Part shown: piece by piece, positions 28,503-37,679 of the stretch | Layout of the letters: the number at the start of each line of letters is the position of its first letter | How positions within the stretch are numbered: position 1 is the first letter of the stretch | Assembly (NCBI GenBank): GCA_023382265.1 | Contig: JAMCPX010000034.1 | Coordinates: forward strand, 1-55,721 | Reading direction: 5' to 3' | Source of the DNA: Deltaproteobacteria bacterium | GTDB lineage: Bacteria > JAMCPX01 | DNA length: 55,721 bases | The notes under the pieces: model-generated | What the model was told of the DNA's origin: nothing | What the model saw: the letters and a program-made list of their open reading frames with translations, nothing else | Database searches by the model: none | Translations under genes and position numbers: made by a program

Positions 28503-29015
28503 ATGTCATATACGAAAATTTCTAACGACATTCTCCTGAACCTTAAAGAGCTTAGACTTACGCCCTACGATCTGACTGTTTACATGATTCTACGGCTTCA
28601 CGACTACGACAAAGGTTATTCATATCCATCGGTACGAACCATTGCAAAAATTACCGGATTATCACTTGGGGCTATCGTGAATTGCACCAAAAAATTACAA
28701 AACTCTGGGATTATATCTATAAAGAGAGAAAAAAATCATAATGTTTACACATTCCTCGACATTCGCAAGGAAAGTATGGATGCCTCAAAGCAGGAATACA
28801 ATAAACTTGATGTCGATGTAATTCCAAAGCAGTACCCAAAAATGGAAAACAGACTGTTAACATGCAGGGACAACCAAACTGGAGAAGAGTACGAAGGTTC
28901 AGAAAGCAATGGGATAGTGACCTTGACTCAATCCGAGCCGGTTTCTTCTCCAGACAAGAGGAATTTTTTAAGCCTTTCAGTCGTTAATTTGTTAATCCAT
29001 TTTTCAGAAATATAA
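28503..29015 (+). CDS. winged-helix DNA-binding protein
   Basis: The 170-residue protein has an N-terminal winged helix-turn-helix of the HTH_36 type seen in plasmid and phage replication proteins (YPSVRTIAKITGLSLGAIVN, about residues 41-60, then a KLQNSGII wing). The C-terminal half has low complexity and no known domain. An AAGGA site precedes the ATG. Initiation or regulation of element replication is possible; the sequence shows only DNA binding. Confidence 0.7.
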   Translation: MSYTKISNDILLNLKELRLTPYDLTVYMILRLHDYDKGYSYPSVRTIAKITGLSLGAIVNCTKKLQNSGIISIKREKNHNVYTFLDIRKESMDASKQEYNKLDVDVIPKQYPKMENRLLTCRDNQTGEEYEGSESNGIVTLTQSEPVSSPDKRNFLSLSVVNLLIHFSEI

Positions 29016-29042
29016 AAAATAAGGAAAGGAGGTGAAAAGGTC

Positions 29043-29201
29043 ATGGCAAAGTCTAAAGACTTAGTAGAAGTAACGGTAAAAATTCCAAAGGGTACTTACG
29101 GCAAACTGCTGGTAACTTCAGAAGATGAGGGCATACCGGTTGACGATCTGGTAACGGAAGCAGTCGAAGATCATCTTGAACCAGAGGAAAACCCTGAATG
29201 A
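29043..29201 (+). CDS. 52-residue ribbon-helix-helix-like protein
   Basis: This short gene has the best ribosome site of the island (GGAGGTGA at 29028-29035, 7 bases before ATG). The product has a beta-strand-like VEVTVKIPKGTYG followed by two short acidic helices (VDDLVTEAVEDHL), the pattern of ribbon-helix-helix proteins such as plasmid copy-control or antitoxin factors. Its stop overlaps the next start as ATGA. Confidence 0.65.
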   Translation: MAKSKDLVEVTVKIPKGTYGKLLVTSEDEGIPVDDLVTEAVEDHLEPEENPE

Positions 29202-29311
29202 AAGGGGTTAAATTTATGGGGTGGGCATTTATTGCCTGCCCCCTTCTTGTGATACGGGAGTTTTACAAAAGTAGGTATTTTGTAAAGCAAACAGGCATTT
29301 TTAAGAGGTAA
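29198..29311 (+). CDS. 37-residue membrane peptide
   Basis: The start overlaps the stop of the preceding gene (ATGA), implying coupled translation. The product is MKGVKFMGWAFIACPLLVIR followed by a basic tail, so one short membrane span. No family is recognised. A further 21-codon frame (29316-29381) runs into the recombinase start and is too short to judge. Confidence 0.4.
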   Translation: MKGVKFMGWAFIACPLLVIREFYKSRYFVKQTGIFKR

Positions 29312-29373
29312 AAGCATGAATTTGAACATGCTAAAAGACGTAAAATTTAACAAAAGGTATAGGAATTGTAAAC

Positions 29374-29964
29374 ATGAATAACCTGCCTGTTGTTCAAAAA
29401 CTTTCAATGGCACGGTATGAAAGCAAGGACATACCTGTCTACCTGTCCGCTCCAGAGGTCAACGCAATGCTGGAAGCCTGCAAGAATAATAAGCGGGATC
29501 ATTTGCTTATAAATGTTCTTTGGCAATCAGGGTGTCGGATCACGGAAGGCCTGAAGATAACACGCAATGATGTTGATCTATACAATTTATCTATTAAGGT
29601 TCTGACCGAAAAAAAGCGATCGAAAAAAGGAAAGCCTATTTACAGGGTGATCCCTATAACGGCAGAGCTATCAAACGAGCTTGCCAGTTACGCTTTAACA
29701 CAGAACATAACGGAAAGGTTTTTTGATATTACAAGGCAAAGGGCTTTCCAAATTATCAGGTCTATTGCACACAAAGCTGGTATCACAAAGCCCGTCCATC
29801 CGCACACATTAAGGCATAGTTTTGCCGTCAACTGCATAGGTCAAGGCGTACCTTTGCCGGTAGTAAAAGACCTTTTAGGACATTCAAGCGTACTTACAAC
29901 AATGGTGTATTTGCGGATCGTCCAGCTGGATACACGGCAGTTTTTATCAGGGATTAAGTTTTAA
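29374..29964 (+). CDS. short tyrosine recombinase
   Basis: The 196-residue protein is little more than a catalytic domain: R in GCRITEGL, H and R in HPHTLRHSF, GHSS, and the nucleophile Y in TTMVYLRI. The N-terminal core-binding domain of normal integrases is missing. Such compact recombinases act as resolvases or invertases on plasmids. It is distinct from the full integrase 300 bases downstream. The start lacks a strong ribosome site and may be coupled to the small ORFs upstream. Confidence 0.85.
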   Translation: MNNLPVVQKLSMARYESKDIPVYLSAPEVNAMLEACKNNKRDHLLINVLWQSGCRITEGLKITRNDVDLYNLSIKVLTEKKRSKKGKPIYRVIPITAELSNELASYALTQNITERFFDITRQRAFQIIRSIAHKAGITKPVHPHTLRHSFAVNCIGQGVPLPVVKDLLGHSSVLTTMVYLRIVQLDTRQFLSGIKF

Positions 29965-29965
29965 C

Positions 29966-30289
29966 ATGAAAAAACCGATCACGGACTACTTAAACACATA
30001 CCTTTATATAGGCTATTTTGTTACGCATAGGCACGTAGAAACGACGATCTTCCCGCTATTCATATCTGACTACCAGTCAAGTACCGGAAGGGCTTTTAAA
30101 GCCCCTAAACACATATTTTTGCATTCTAAGCAGAAAACAATAAACCGTATCACTACATCTAAACATATAAAAGAAGGTCTTAATTGTTGCAATTCCTATG
30201 TCGATAAAGTATATTTATCAGGGCGTAGGGTTGCCATATTTTTTACCGCCTTAAATACAAACAAAGGGGGTGAAAGACATTGTATTTAA
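29966..30289 (+). CDS. hypothetical island protein
   Basis: A 107-codon frame begins one base after the short recombinase and overlaps the integrase start by 10 bases. The product is basic with no recognised domain or clear ribosome site. Tight packing is the main support; coding status is uncertain. Confidence 0.4.
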   Translation: MKKPITDYLNTYLYIGYFVTHRHVETTIFPLFISDYQSSTGRAFKAPKHIFLHSKQKTINRITTSKHIKEGLNCCNSYVDKVYLSGRRVAIFFTALNTNKGGERHCI

Positions 30290-31326
30290 GAGGAGAAATA
30301 TGGTGGACGCAATTCAAACGCAACGGTAAGCTTATACGCCTTTCGACTAAGGAAAGGGATAAAGGCATAGCAAAGAAAAAAGAAGCCGAGCTTATAGTAG
30401 ATTTCGACAAACATGGATTAAAAAACGAAGGTAAAAAAAAGAGATTCAAGGATATGGCGGATCGGTACATGACAGAGTATGCAATTACAAAAGCACCCAA
30501 AAGTCAGGTAAGAGATTCAATCTCTTTAAAACACCTGCTCCCCGTGTTCGGAAATATGCCGCTTATTCAGATCACACCCGATCAAATAGCACGGTACAAA
30601 ACGAAACGTAGGAACGAAGGTGCTGCACCCAAAACCATAAACCATGAATTGGGCTTCTGCAAACATGCCTTTAACATTGCAATCCGTGAATGGGACTGGA
30701 TTTCGGTCAATCCCTTCTATCGTGTAGCAATGGAAAAGTTACCACAGCCCCGTGTGCGTTACCTAACAAGGGAAGAATTTGAAAGATTGTATCAGACAGC
30801 TAACGACAGGCTAAAGCCGATCATCGTGATCGCTGTACACACAGGAATGCGCCTTGGCAATATCTTGGGTCTCACATGGCAGGACATAGACCTTACCAGA
30901 GGTATGATTACACTCGAACACACGAAAAACGGAGAGCGTCTTGGTCTGCCCATGAACGGAACAGTCAAGAATCTGCTGGTACAGCTCAACAAAGTAAGGC
31001 ATATCAAAAGCCCCTATGTGTTCCCTACTTCGACAGGCACAAAGTTTGACAACTCAAAGATCGGTAAATGGTTCAGGGACGCATGTAAAAAAACAGGGAT
31101 ACGGGATTTCAGGTTTCACGATCTCCGGCACACCTTCGCAAGCTGGTTGGTGCAAGCGGATGTTAATCTTTACAATGTGCAAAAACTTTTAGGTCATAAA
31201 GATTTTAAGATGACACAGCGGTATGCGCACCTTGCACCTGACAATCTGAAAAATTCTGTAGCTGTTTTGGATCAAATTCAAGGCAGGGTGATCACAATAG
31301 GGGATCACAGTGGTGAAATTCAATGA
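30280..31326 (+). CDS. int: island integrase, tyrosine recombinase
   Basis: The 348-residue integrase has an N-terminal arm-binding segment (YLRGEIWWTQF), a SAM-like core-binding domain (about 60-150) and a catalytic domain with R in HTGMRLGNILGL, H and R in HDLRHTFASWL, the GHKD box and Y in MTQRYAHL. The start is TTG at 30280: AAAGGGGGTGA lies 7 bases upstream, and this start preserves the usual xYxRGxxWW opening. It ends 23 bases from the attachment core in the tRNA gene, the standard position for an element's own integrase. Confidence 0.93.
   Translation: MYLRGEIWWTQFKRNGKLIRLSTKERDKGIAKKKEAELIVDFDKHGLKNEGKKKRFKDMADRYMTEYAITKAPKSQVRDSISLKHLLPVFGNMPLIQITPDQIARYKTKRRNEGAAPKTINHELGFCKHAFNIAIREWDWISVNPFYRVAMEKLPQPRVRYLTREEFERLYQTANDRLKPIIVIAVHTGMRLGNILGLTWQDIDLTRGMITLEHTKNGERLGLPMNGTVKNLLVQLNKVRHIKSPYVFPTSTGTKFDNSKIGKWFRDACKKTGIRDFRFHDLRHTFASWLVQADVNLYNVQKLLGHKDFKMTQRYAHLAPDNLKNSVAVLDQIQGRVITIGDHSGEIQ
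31286..31312. repeat. dyad repeat shared with the left end
   Basis: This 27-base dyad inside the 3' end of the integrase gene is nearly identical to 24354-24379, differing by one substitution and one insertion. It lies 38 bases from the attachment core. It probably binds integrase or an accessory factor at both ends. Confidence 0.5.
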
Positions 31327-31349
31327 CGAAAAGAACCCCTAACCTATTG

Positions 31350-31433
<84 letters not shown>

Positions 31434-31447
31434 TCAAATAATGTCTA

Positions 31448-31476
31448 TATAAATAGAAGTTATTGCGTCTTGTCAA
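31448..31476 (-). promoter_or_regulatory. sigma-70-type promoter of the tRNA gene
   Basis: The minus strand reads TTGACA (31471-31476), a 17-base spacer and TTTATA (31448-31453), placing the start of transcription about 8 bases before the tRNA 5' end. The consensus -35 box and ideal spacing support an active gene. Confidence 0.7.
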
Positions 31477-31545
31477 GGTATATGTCTAACTTGCCGAAAT
31501 CTCAAATATCTTAAATGGATCAAAGTGTTCAGACAAACTACCCTA

Positions 31546-31573
31546 TTGCATTTTTTTGTTAATTAATTATAGT
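31546..31573 (+). promoter_or_regulatory. putative promoter of the LVIVD lipoprotein gene
   Basis: TTGCAT (31546-31551), a 16-base spacer and TATAGT (31568-31573) stand 23 bases before the chosen start codon. There is no other strong candidate in the gap. Confidence 0.4.
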
Positions 31574-31595
31574 ATAGATCCAGGTGGGAGGTAGT

Positions 31596-34481
31596 ATGGG
31601 AGTTTCATTAAATATATATCATAAGGTTCGCTGGCTCACTATAATCCTATTTATAGGTTATTCATTATTTAACCTTTCTGGTTGTACTTCATGCAGTAAA
31701 CGATCTTCATCCTCCACTCCTCCTCCGCCTGTTTACATTGATTCATTCACTACAACAAGCGGAGGCCGGGTTACCGACACCGGATATACGCCTGCAACGT
31801 TCACATTCACTGTAACTGCCCACTCTAAAGCATCCATCGTATCATACAAATGGAGTTTTATAGATGATCAATACGGCAATCCACAGTTTATAGCGACCAC
31901 AACATCACCAACAGCAGTTTATACTTATACACAGCCAACCCCTAACGGTACATATAATATTATAACAGTAAGGGTAACGAACAATAAGGGTGTTTATAAA
32001 GACGCCAATGCCTCGATCACGGTGAATCAATGGACACCGCCAACCCTTGCCCTTATGCCATCAACATTATTGAACCAGCAAATACCATTTTCAATAATTA
32101 TTCAGGCTGATGCGTATCCTTCATCGGGCGCTACGATCACGGAATGCGAATGGGATTTTGGTAATGGGCAGGGATTCTCGGTTACACAGACCACCTCTCT
32201 TTTACCGGGTCATTTCCACCAGCTTGGGGAGTTTACCTATTTCACTGTCGGCACATATCCTATTATTGCAAAGGTTATTGACTCTGCTGGGTTCACCGCA
32301 ACCGCATACCTGACTGCAACTGCTGAGGTTAGTATTAATCCTACTTCTATGTATCAATTAAACAGTCAGGGTAATTATATTAATTTTGGAGATATCGGCG
32401 GCACCCCTTATGCATTCCTGTCAGATGGACAAGCAGGTATAAAGGTATTTGACATGTCAAATCCACAATCACCTGTAATGGTAAGCAGGTGGTATGATCC
32501 TCATTCTATGCCTGCTGAGGCATGCTCATTACTTGGGAATTATCTTTATTGTGCATTCCAGCAGACGGTGTACATATTTGATGTTTCAAATCCGTCTTCA
32601 CTTCAATGGATAAAAGCAGTATTGCCTCCAGCAAATATTACTTACAAGATTTTATCAAGGGCACTCGCAACAACCATAAGCGGAACAAATTATCTTTTTG
32701 TCGCAGATGCCCAGGCGGGTACAATTGATATCTTCAGCCTTGCCAATTTTACACAGGCGGCATTCATAACACAGGTAACCGCCCCCTATATTTCCGGAAC
32801 CGGTTATCCCGCACCCATCAATGACATATTTATAACATCAACCACAGGCACGAGCCCAACATACTATGCTTATGTTGCGGCAGATACAGGCGGATTTGCC
32901 ATCTACAATGTAACAAATCCAACAGATACAACACTGCTTGGTGTAGCATCTAACTCCTCTAATCCGTACTTGAGCATTAATAACGCAGTTGGTGTATGGA
33001 TGACCGATACAAATTACGCGTATGTAGCAGATTCAAGCAATGGAGCTGTACTTGTCGATATAAAAGCTCCATCACACCCTGTTGCAATAGCATCTTACCC
33101 TGCTTCAGCAACCGGCATATGGGTTACAGGAACAACAGTGTACCTTGCCGCAACATCGGGTTTGTACCTGTGTCCTGTCAGCTTTGGATTAATTCCATCA
33201 ATCTCCTGCGGTTCGCCGATTCAGCTTACCTTCAGTAGTTTTAGTCCCATCCAGGCAAGTAATGTGTACGGCGGCATGATCAGCGGTAGTTTATATGCAT
33301 TTGTACCTCAACTCTACGGATTTGATACATTCACAACAACAAACTCTTCTTTGCCAAGTCATACGTCGTTCTATCAAACTTATGGGCATGGAAATAGTGT
33401 GATTGCAACCGATACCGGCAGCATGTACCCGGGACTCGCAGGGCTGGGCTTTAGTTATATCGCATTTATTACCAATAGTTTTCAACAGGGTTTTTCATTC
33501 TCGGGTGGCGGCATTGATATTGTCGGCTATAATCAAGGTTTTACACAACCGGACTTTTTAAGCCGTATAACTACGAATACAAATCCTTACGGCGTTGCCA
33601 TAACCTCTACCTCATTTACAGGGACATCTTACACCGTGTCTACAATTGCAGCAGGCTCGGTTGTTGATCTAGCGGACATGTCAAATCCTGCATCACCATA
33701 CTGGCTTCCCGGAAGCTGGGATGATGCTGTTAATGTGAGTTCTAATCAGTGCGCATCACCATTCTACGACAAGATATATTTAACAGACCCGCAGCATTTC
33801 ATTGTTGGAGATAATTCTGAATGCGGCGGGTATTATGTCACCATGCCAGCGGCATTTATTACACCGACTACTACTTATTATAATATTTATGGAATCCCTA
33901 ATACAAAAGGTGATACAGGACAGGATATGTGTTTATTAAACAATACGGTTTTTATTGCAGGTAACCTCTACGGCACAAACGAAACTGTTCTAAATGCATA
34001 TCCGCTTACAGCCAATATGGTGATTTCACAATTCAACTTTGGGAGCACCGGAAGTGCACCTTCACTTTTCTGTGAGGACAGTGGACGGATCTTTATTGCC
34101 ATGGGTGCATCCGTTACATCCATCAATTACAGTAACCTCAATGCACCACAGATCATCTCTACATTTACGCCCTCGTCAAATACAATTCTCACTTCATTTA
34201 CGGTTGTTGATAATATTGGCTTTGCAGGTTATTCCAATGTTGTAAATTCACCTGCAGAAGGTGGATTTTATGTGTTGGATTTACGGAACCCTTCAAACAT
34301 GTTACTCATCGGCAGTATGGATTACAATATCCTGAGCCTCGATCCGGATTACAGCTTTATTAGTGATGATTATCTTATACCAAACAGTATTTACGCAATA
34401 AAAGGGACGGATGGGTATTATTATGTATTGCTCCTTACCCCAAACCGTGTGATTACATTCCAGATTTACGGCGCGCCATAA
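31596..34481 (+). CDS. PKD/LVIVD-repeat lipoprotein
   Basis: The 961-residue exported lipoprotein has a signal peptide ending in the lipobox LSGC. A serine/proline linker follows, then one or two PKD-like domains (about 45-245) and a long C-terminal part with LVIVD-type propeller repeats (recurring forms such as GIKVFDMSNPQSPV and VYIFDVSNPSS). This implies a surface beta-propeller for binding or adhesion. The ATG at 31596 is preferred over an in-frame GTG 12 bases earlier because GGAGG stands 4 bases before it. It is monocistronic, with a CTGCTC/GAGCAG hairpin after the stop. Confidence 0.82.
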   Translation: MGVSLNIYHKVRWLTIILFIGYSLFNLSGCTSCSKRSSSSTPPPPVYIDSFTTTSGGRVTDTGYTPATFTFTVTAHSKASIVSYKWSFIDDQYGNPQFIATTTSPTAVYTYTQPTPNGTYNIITVRVTNNKGVYKDANASITVNQWTPPTLALMPSTLLNQQIPFSIIIQADAYPSSGATITECEWDFGNGQGFSVTQTTSLLPGHFHQLGEFTYFTVGTYPIIAKVIDSAGFTATAYLTATAEVSINPTSMYQLNSQGNYINFGDIGGTPYAFLSDGQAGIKVFDMSNPQSPVMVSRWYDPHSMPAEACSLLGNYLYCAFQQTVYIFDVSNPSSLQWIKAVLPPANITYKILSRALATTISGTNYLFVADAQAGTIDIFSLANFTQAAFITQVTAPYISGTGYPAPINDIFITSTTGTSPTYYAYVAADTGGFAIYNVTNPTDTTLLGVASNSSNPYLSINNAVGVWMTDTNYAYVADSSNGAVLVDIKAPSHPVAIASYPASATGIWVTGTTVYLAATSGLYLCPVSFGLIPSISCGSPIQLTFSSFSPIQASNVYGGMISGSLYAFVPQLYGFDTFTTTNSSLPSHTSFYQTYGHGNSVIATDTGSMYPGLAGLGFSYIAFITNSFQQGFSFSGGGIDIVGYNQGFTQPDFLSRITTNTNPYGVAITSTSFTGTSYTVSTIAAGSVVDLADMSNPASPYWLPGSWDDAVNVSSNQCASPFYDKIYLTDPQHFIVGDNSECGGYYVTMPAAFITPTTTYYNIYGIPNTKGDTGQDMCLLNNTVFIAGNLYGTNETVLNAYPLTANMVISQFNFGSTGSAPSLFCEDSGRIFIAMGASVTSINYSNLNAPQIISTFTPSSNTILTSFTVVDNIGFAGYSNVVNSPAEGGFYVLDLRNPSNMLLIGSMDYNILSLDPDYSFISDDYLIPNSIYAIKGTDGYYYVLLLTPNRVITFQIYGAP

Positions 34482-34488
34482 AGCACAG

Positions 34489-34505
34489 CTGCTCAAAAAG
34501 AGCAG
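34489..34505 (+). terminator. weak hairpin after the lipoprotein gene
   Basis: A 6-bp stem (CTGCTC / GAGCAG) with a 5-base A loop, 8 bases past the stop. It lacks a T-run, so it may be only a transcript end stabiliser. Confidence 0.35.
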
Positions 34506-34559
34506 GTAAATGAACTTCTGTATCATGCAAAAATTTATATATAGTATTATATTCATTCT

Positions 34560-35318
34560 ATGAAAATAGAAAACATACCCTTTCCAAAAGAGTATGGCTC
34601 ATGGGGCATACTCCTAACATCCTGTATAATAGGACTTGCAATATCTGGACATATAATGCGGCAATCTTATTTAGCGTTTATGGGCATTGCCATAATCTTT
34701 ATGTCAAAGGCATCGATTGGTATCTTCATAAGAAGGCATGATAAAAATTCACTCATCTTTACGGTTGTTTATCTTGCAATAGGACTATTACTTATCCTGC
34801 CTGCACTTCTGCTGATAGATATGAGCATAATTATGGTTTTACTCATAATCCCATTGGCTGCTATTATCGTATATGCATTATCAGCCTACCTGCATAAAGA
34901 ACGCTCATCAATTGTCGAGTTTTTCGCAATGGCAGCACTTACACTACCTGCTGCCTTTTTCCAACTTCTGCCTGTCAACAGAATAAACATGACGATCCTT
35001 GTTATATGGCTAATGGTGTTTCTTTACTTTTCTGCGAGCATATTCAGGGTTAAGATGCTTATATTCAAAAATAAGACGTACAGGCTGGCTAACATGATCT
35101 ATCTCATAATAATTGTAATATTTATTTATGCAGCCATTCATGAGCATGTGATGCCATGGCTAGTAGGTATAGCGTTCTTACCACTCATTGAAAATCTTGT
35201 TGACACTTTCAGGTATATTAACAAACGCAGCCTAAAGGTCGTCGGAGTAACAGAGCTTATCAAAGGAACCATATTCGCTGTAATTCTTATCCTGATAGCA
35301 AAGAATGCGTTTTTATAA
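34560..35318 (+). CDS. YwiC-like family membrane protein
   Basis: The 252-residue polytopic protein has about seven hydrophobic spans and the family opening PKEYGSWGILL at residues 9-19. The YwiC-like family has no established function. The gene is preceded by a 78-base gap and faces cdsA tail to tail. Confidence 0.75.
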   Translation: MKIENIPFPKEYGSWGILLTSCIIGLAISGHIMRQSYLAFMGIAIIFMSKASIGIFIRRHDKNSLIFTVVYLAIGLLLILPALLLIDMSIIMVLLIIPLAAIIVYALSAYLHKERSSIVEFFAMAALTLPAAFFQLLPVNRINMTILVIWLMVFLYFSASIFRVKMLIFKNKTYRLANMIYLIIIVIFIYAAIHEHVMPWLVGIAFLPLIENLVDTFRYINKRSLKVVGVTELIKGTIFAVILILIAKNAFL

Positions 35319-35424
35319 AAAATTATTAACCCGAAAAATGCAATTGAGAAAAATCTACCTCTATCACGAACAAATGAAACGGTACCGGGCAATTACATAA
35401 AAATAAAAGCAAAACAATTAGATG

Positions 35425-36318
35425 TCATCTTATAAAAAGACTTCTGTAATAAAGCATAAAGTAAACATAAGAAACAGGTAAGCCAAATAATAAAGCATCT
35501 ATTCTATCCATTACACCGCCATGACCCGGAAAGATTGTGCCCGAATCTTTGATACCGGCATCTCTTTTAATCTTTGATTCAATAAGATCCCCGATAAGGG
35601 CGGCTATGCTTAGCAATACCGATAGTATAAGTGCATGTTTAAGCGGTAAGAAATCGGGAACTATGTACCATATAACGGCACCGGTAAAAAGGCTTGAAAC
35701 AATACCGCCGATAACCCCTTCCCATGATTTTTTAGGACTTATATTTGGGGCAACCCTGTTTTTCCCATAATTTTTTCCTACGAAATAAGCACCCGTATCA
35801 TTCATAAATACAACAGCCACGACAAAGAATAACCCGTACACGCCTGTCTTTTCACTTATATGTATGGAACTTAAAAATGTACCGCCGATATTTTTATATC
35901 TATCCAAAAGAAACAAACCGAGGTTCCTTATGAGTAAAGAGAAGCTTAATAAACCGGGTATATATAGAACTGCAAAGATCGTTCCGCTTATTCCAGATAT
36001 TGCAGCCTGATTATCCTTTTCGAACAAACCCATAAATGAGATAAGAAGGAGTGCACAGAAAATCACTATAAAATAGTATGATGGATTCTTAAAGAAGTAA
36101 AAAGAAAAAACAATAAACAGCCCTGAGACATAGCCTGCAATCTTAACGGGCTTGTATTTCTTTAACTCCATAATGCTGAAAAATTCCCATAATCCCACAA
36201 ACATTACAAACACTACAAGGGTGAGTAAAAAATAACCGCCGTACAAAAACGCATATATGAGAACCGGTACGCCGATTGCTGCTGTTAAAACTCTTTTTGC
36301 AAGTTCACCAAACTTCAT
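35425..36318 (-). CDS. cdsA: phosphatidate cytidylyltransferase
   Basis: CdsA makes CDP-diacylglycerol from phosphatidate and CTP at the inner membrane, the precursor of all bacterial phospholipids. The 297-residue protein has about eight spans and the C-terminal signature, with KKSWEGVIGG and then KRDAGIKDSGTIFPGHGG and MDRIDALLF. It overlaps the upstream kinase by 4 bases. Confidence 0.93.
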   Translation of the reverse strand: MKFGELAKRVLTAAIGVPVLIYAFLYGGYFLLTLVVFVMFVGLWEFFSIMELKKYKPVKIAGYVSGLFIVFSFYFFKNPSYYFIVIFCALLLISFMGLFEKDNQAAISGISGTIFAVLYIPGLLSFSLLIRNLGLFLLDRYKNIGGTFLSSIHISEKTGVYGLFFVVAVVFMNDTGAYFVGKNYGKNRVAPNISPKKSWEGVIGGIVSSLFTGAVIWYIVPDFLPLKHALILSVLLSIAALIGDLIESKIKRDAGIKDSGTIFPGHGGVMDRIDALLFGLPVSYVYFMLYYRSLFIR

Positions 36319-37679
36319 GTCTCACTCTTATGCGTGTTCAAGACTTCAAGCATCGCTGCTGCAGTTTGATACCGTTTAACCTTATCTTTCTCAATACCTT
36401 TCATTATAAAACCATCAAGCCATTCAGGGATTTTTGTAACCGTCGATGGGACCGGAGGGAACATCCTTATCTGTTTTGCCATTACCTCAGAAGTACTGCC
36501 TGTAAATGCGGGTTTTCCAGTTACAAGTTCATAGATAATCATTGAGAACGAATATATATCACTGCGTTCATCAACGTCTTCACCCATCGCCTGTTCCGGC
36601 GACATATACCTTGGTGAACCCATGATTGTTCCTGCCATTGTAAAAGAGGCAGAACCTAGTATCTTTGCAAGTCCAAAATCCGCAATCTTGAGAATGCCAT
36701 CCCGTCTTAAAAGGATGTTCATCGGTTTTAGGTCCCTGTGTATGATTTTCATACCATGTGCATACTCTATGCCCATCAGTATCTGTTCCGCGTAATCTAG
36801 TATTGATTTTAACTGTAGCTTAGAGTTTTTTGATGCCATATCGAGTGAATCTCCATCCACTAATTCCATTGTATAATACAGGCCTTTTGTATCTTCTATT
36901 ATATCATAAATCTGCACTATGTTTGGATGTGTAAGTTTTGCAAGCAGTTTTGCTTCTCTCAAAAATCTGTTCTTGAATTCCCTATCATTAGAAAATTGTA
37001 TCGGCAGTTCTTTTACGGCAACCTGCCTTTCAAGGACTTTATCTTCAGCAAGCCATACAACACCCATGCCTCCGCGGCCAAGTTCGCTGATCTTTTTATA
37101 TCTGTTCAGGATGATGCCTGCTTCTATGGATGGCTGTTTTACGACTGTTCTTTCACCGGCATTTTCAGGGATTTCGCTCACAATAGTCATTGTCGGATTT
37201 CTTACAGAACCTAAGATACTTTTCAGTTTATCTATTTTATTTTCTATGTCTGAAATGATCTGAGGATCCGTAACAAGAGATAATGCTGTTTTTAAGTTAT
37301 ATATTGCAGATGATAAATCCCGCTGCTTTTCCGCGCGTTCTGCCTTTTCAAAAGACTCCTTTACCAACCCCTCAGCCTCACTTAATGTTGACTTTAATAA
37401 GAGTAAAGCCCACGGTACCGCTGCGCCAATAGTCAGCAGATAAAGATAAAAAGACCATTCATCATATTCTACGAGCCATTTTTTAGAATGTTGTTCTGTT
37501 TCTATAAGTCCCAGAAATCTCTTTTCCTTTTTTACAGGCGGGTATTTATGTTGCAAATATACTGGGAGCTCATGCTTAATACCTATAACCGCTATTACCA
37601 AAAAGATATACAGGGGTATTAATTTTCTAGCTAACAACCGCCATATCGCAGGTTTTTTTATTGCTTTAAATATTCCCAT
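36315..37679 (-). CDS. membrane Ser/Thr protein kinase (Hanks type)
   Basis: The 454-residue protein has two N-terminal membrane spans (about 17-35 and 80-98), an amphipathic linker (about 105-150) and a complete C-terminal kinase domain (about 195-450) with glycine loop GRGGMGVVW, catalytic K in VAVKELP, HRDLKPMNILL and DFGLAK. Unlike common PknB proteins the membrane part precedes the kinase. The start is inside the end of ymdB (14-base overlap) and the stop overlaps cdsA, so lipid synthesis and signalling genes are co-transcribed. Substrates are unknown. Confidence 0.88.
   Translation of the reverse strand: MGIFKAIKKPAIWRLLARKLIPLYIFLVIAVIGIKHELPVYLQHKYPPVKKEKRFLGLIETEQHSKKWLVEYDEWSFYLYLLTIGAAVPWALLLLKSTLSEAEGLVKESFEKAERAEKQRDLSSAIYNLKTALSLVTDPQIISDIENKIDKLKSILGSVRNPTMTIVSEIPENAGERTVVKQPSIEAGIILNRYKKISELGRGGMGVVWLAEDKVLERQVAVKELPIQFSNDREFKNRFLREAKLLAKLTHPNIVQIYDIIEDTKGLYYTMELVDGDSLDMASKNSKLQLKSILDYAEQILMGIEYAHGMKIIHRDLKPMNILLRRDGILKIADFGLAKILGSASFTMAGTIMGSPRYMSPEQAMGEDVDERSDIYSFSMIIYELVTGKPAFTGSTSEVMAKQIRMFPPVPSTVTKIPEWLDGFIMKGIEKDKVKRYQTAAAMLEVLNTHKSET

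Noticed and set aside
28334-28525. 63-codon ORF between the HTH and winged-HTH genes
   Set aside because: No ribosome site, unlikely composition, overlaps the next real start and covers the RGAAC cluster.
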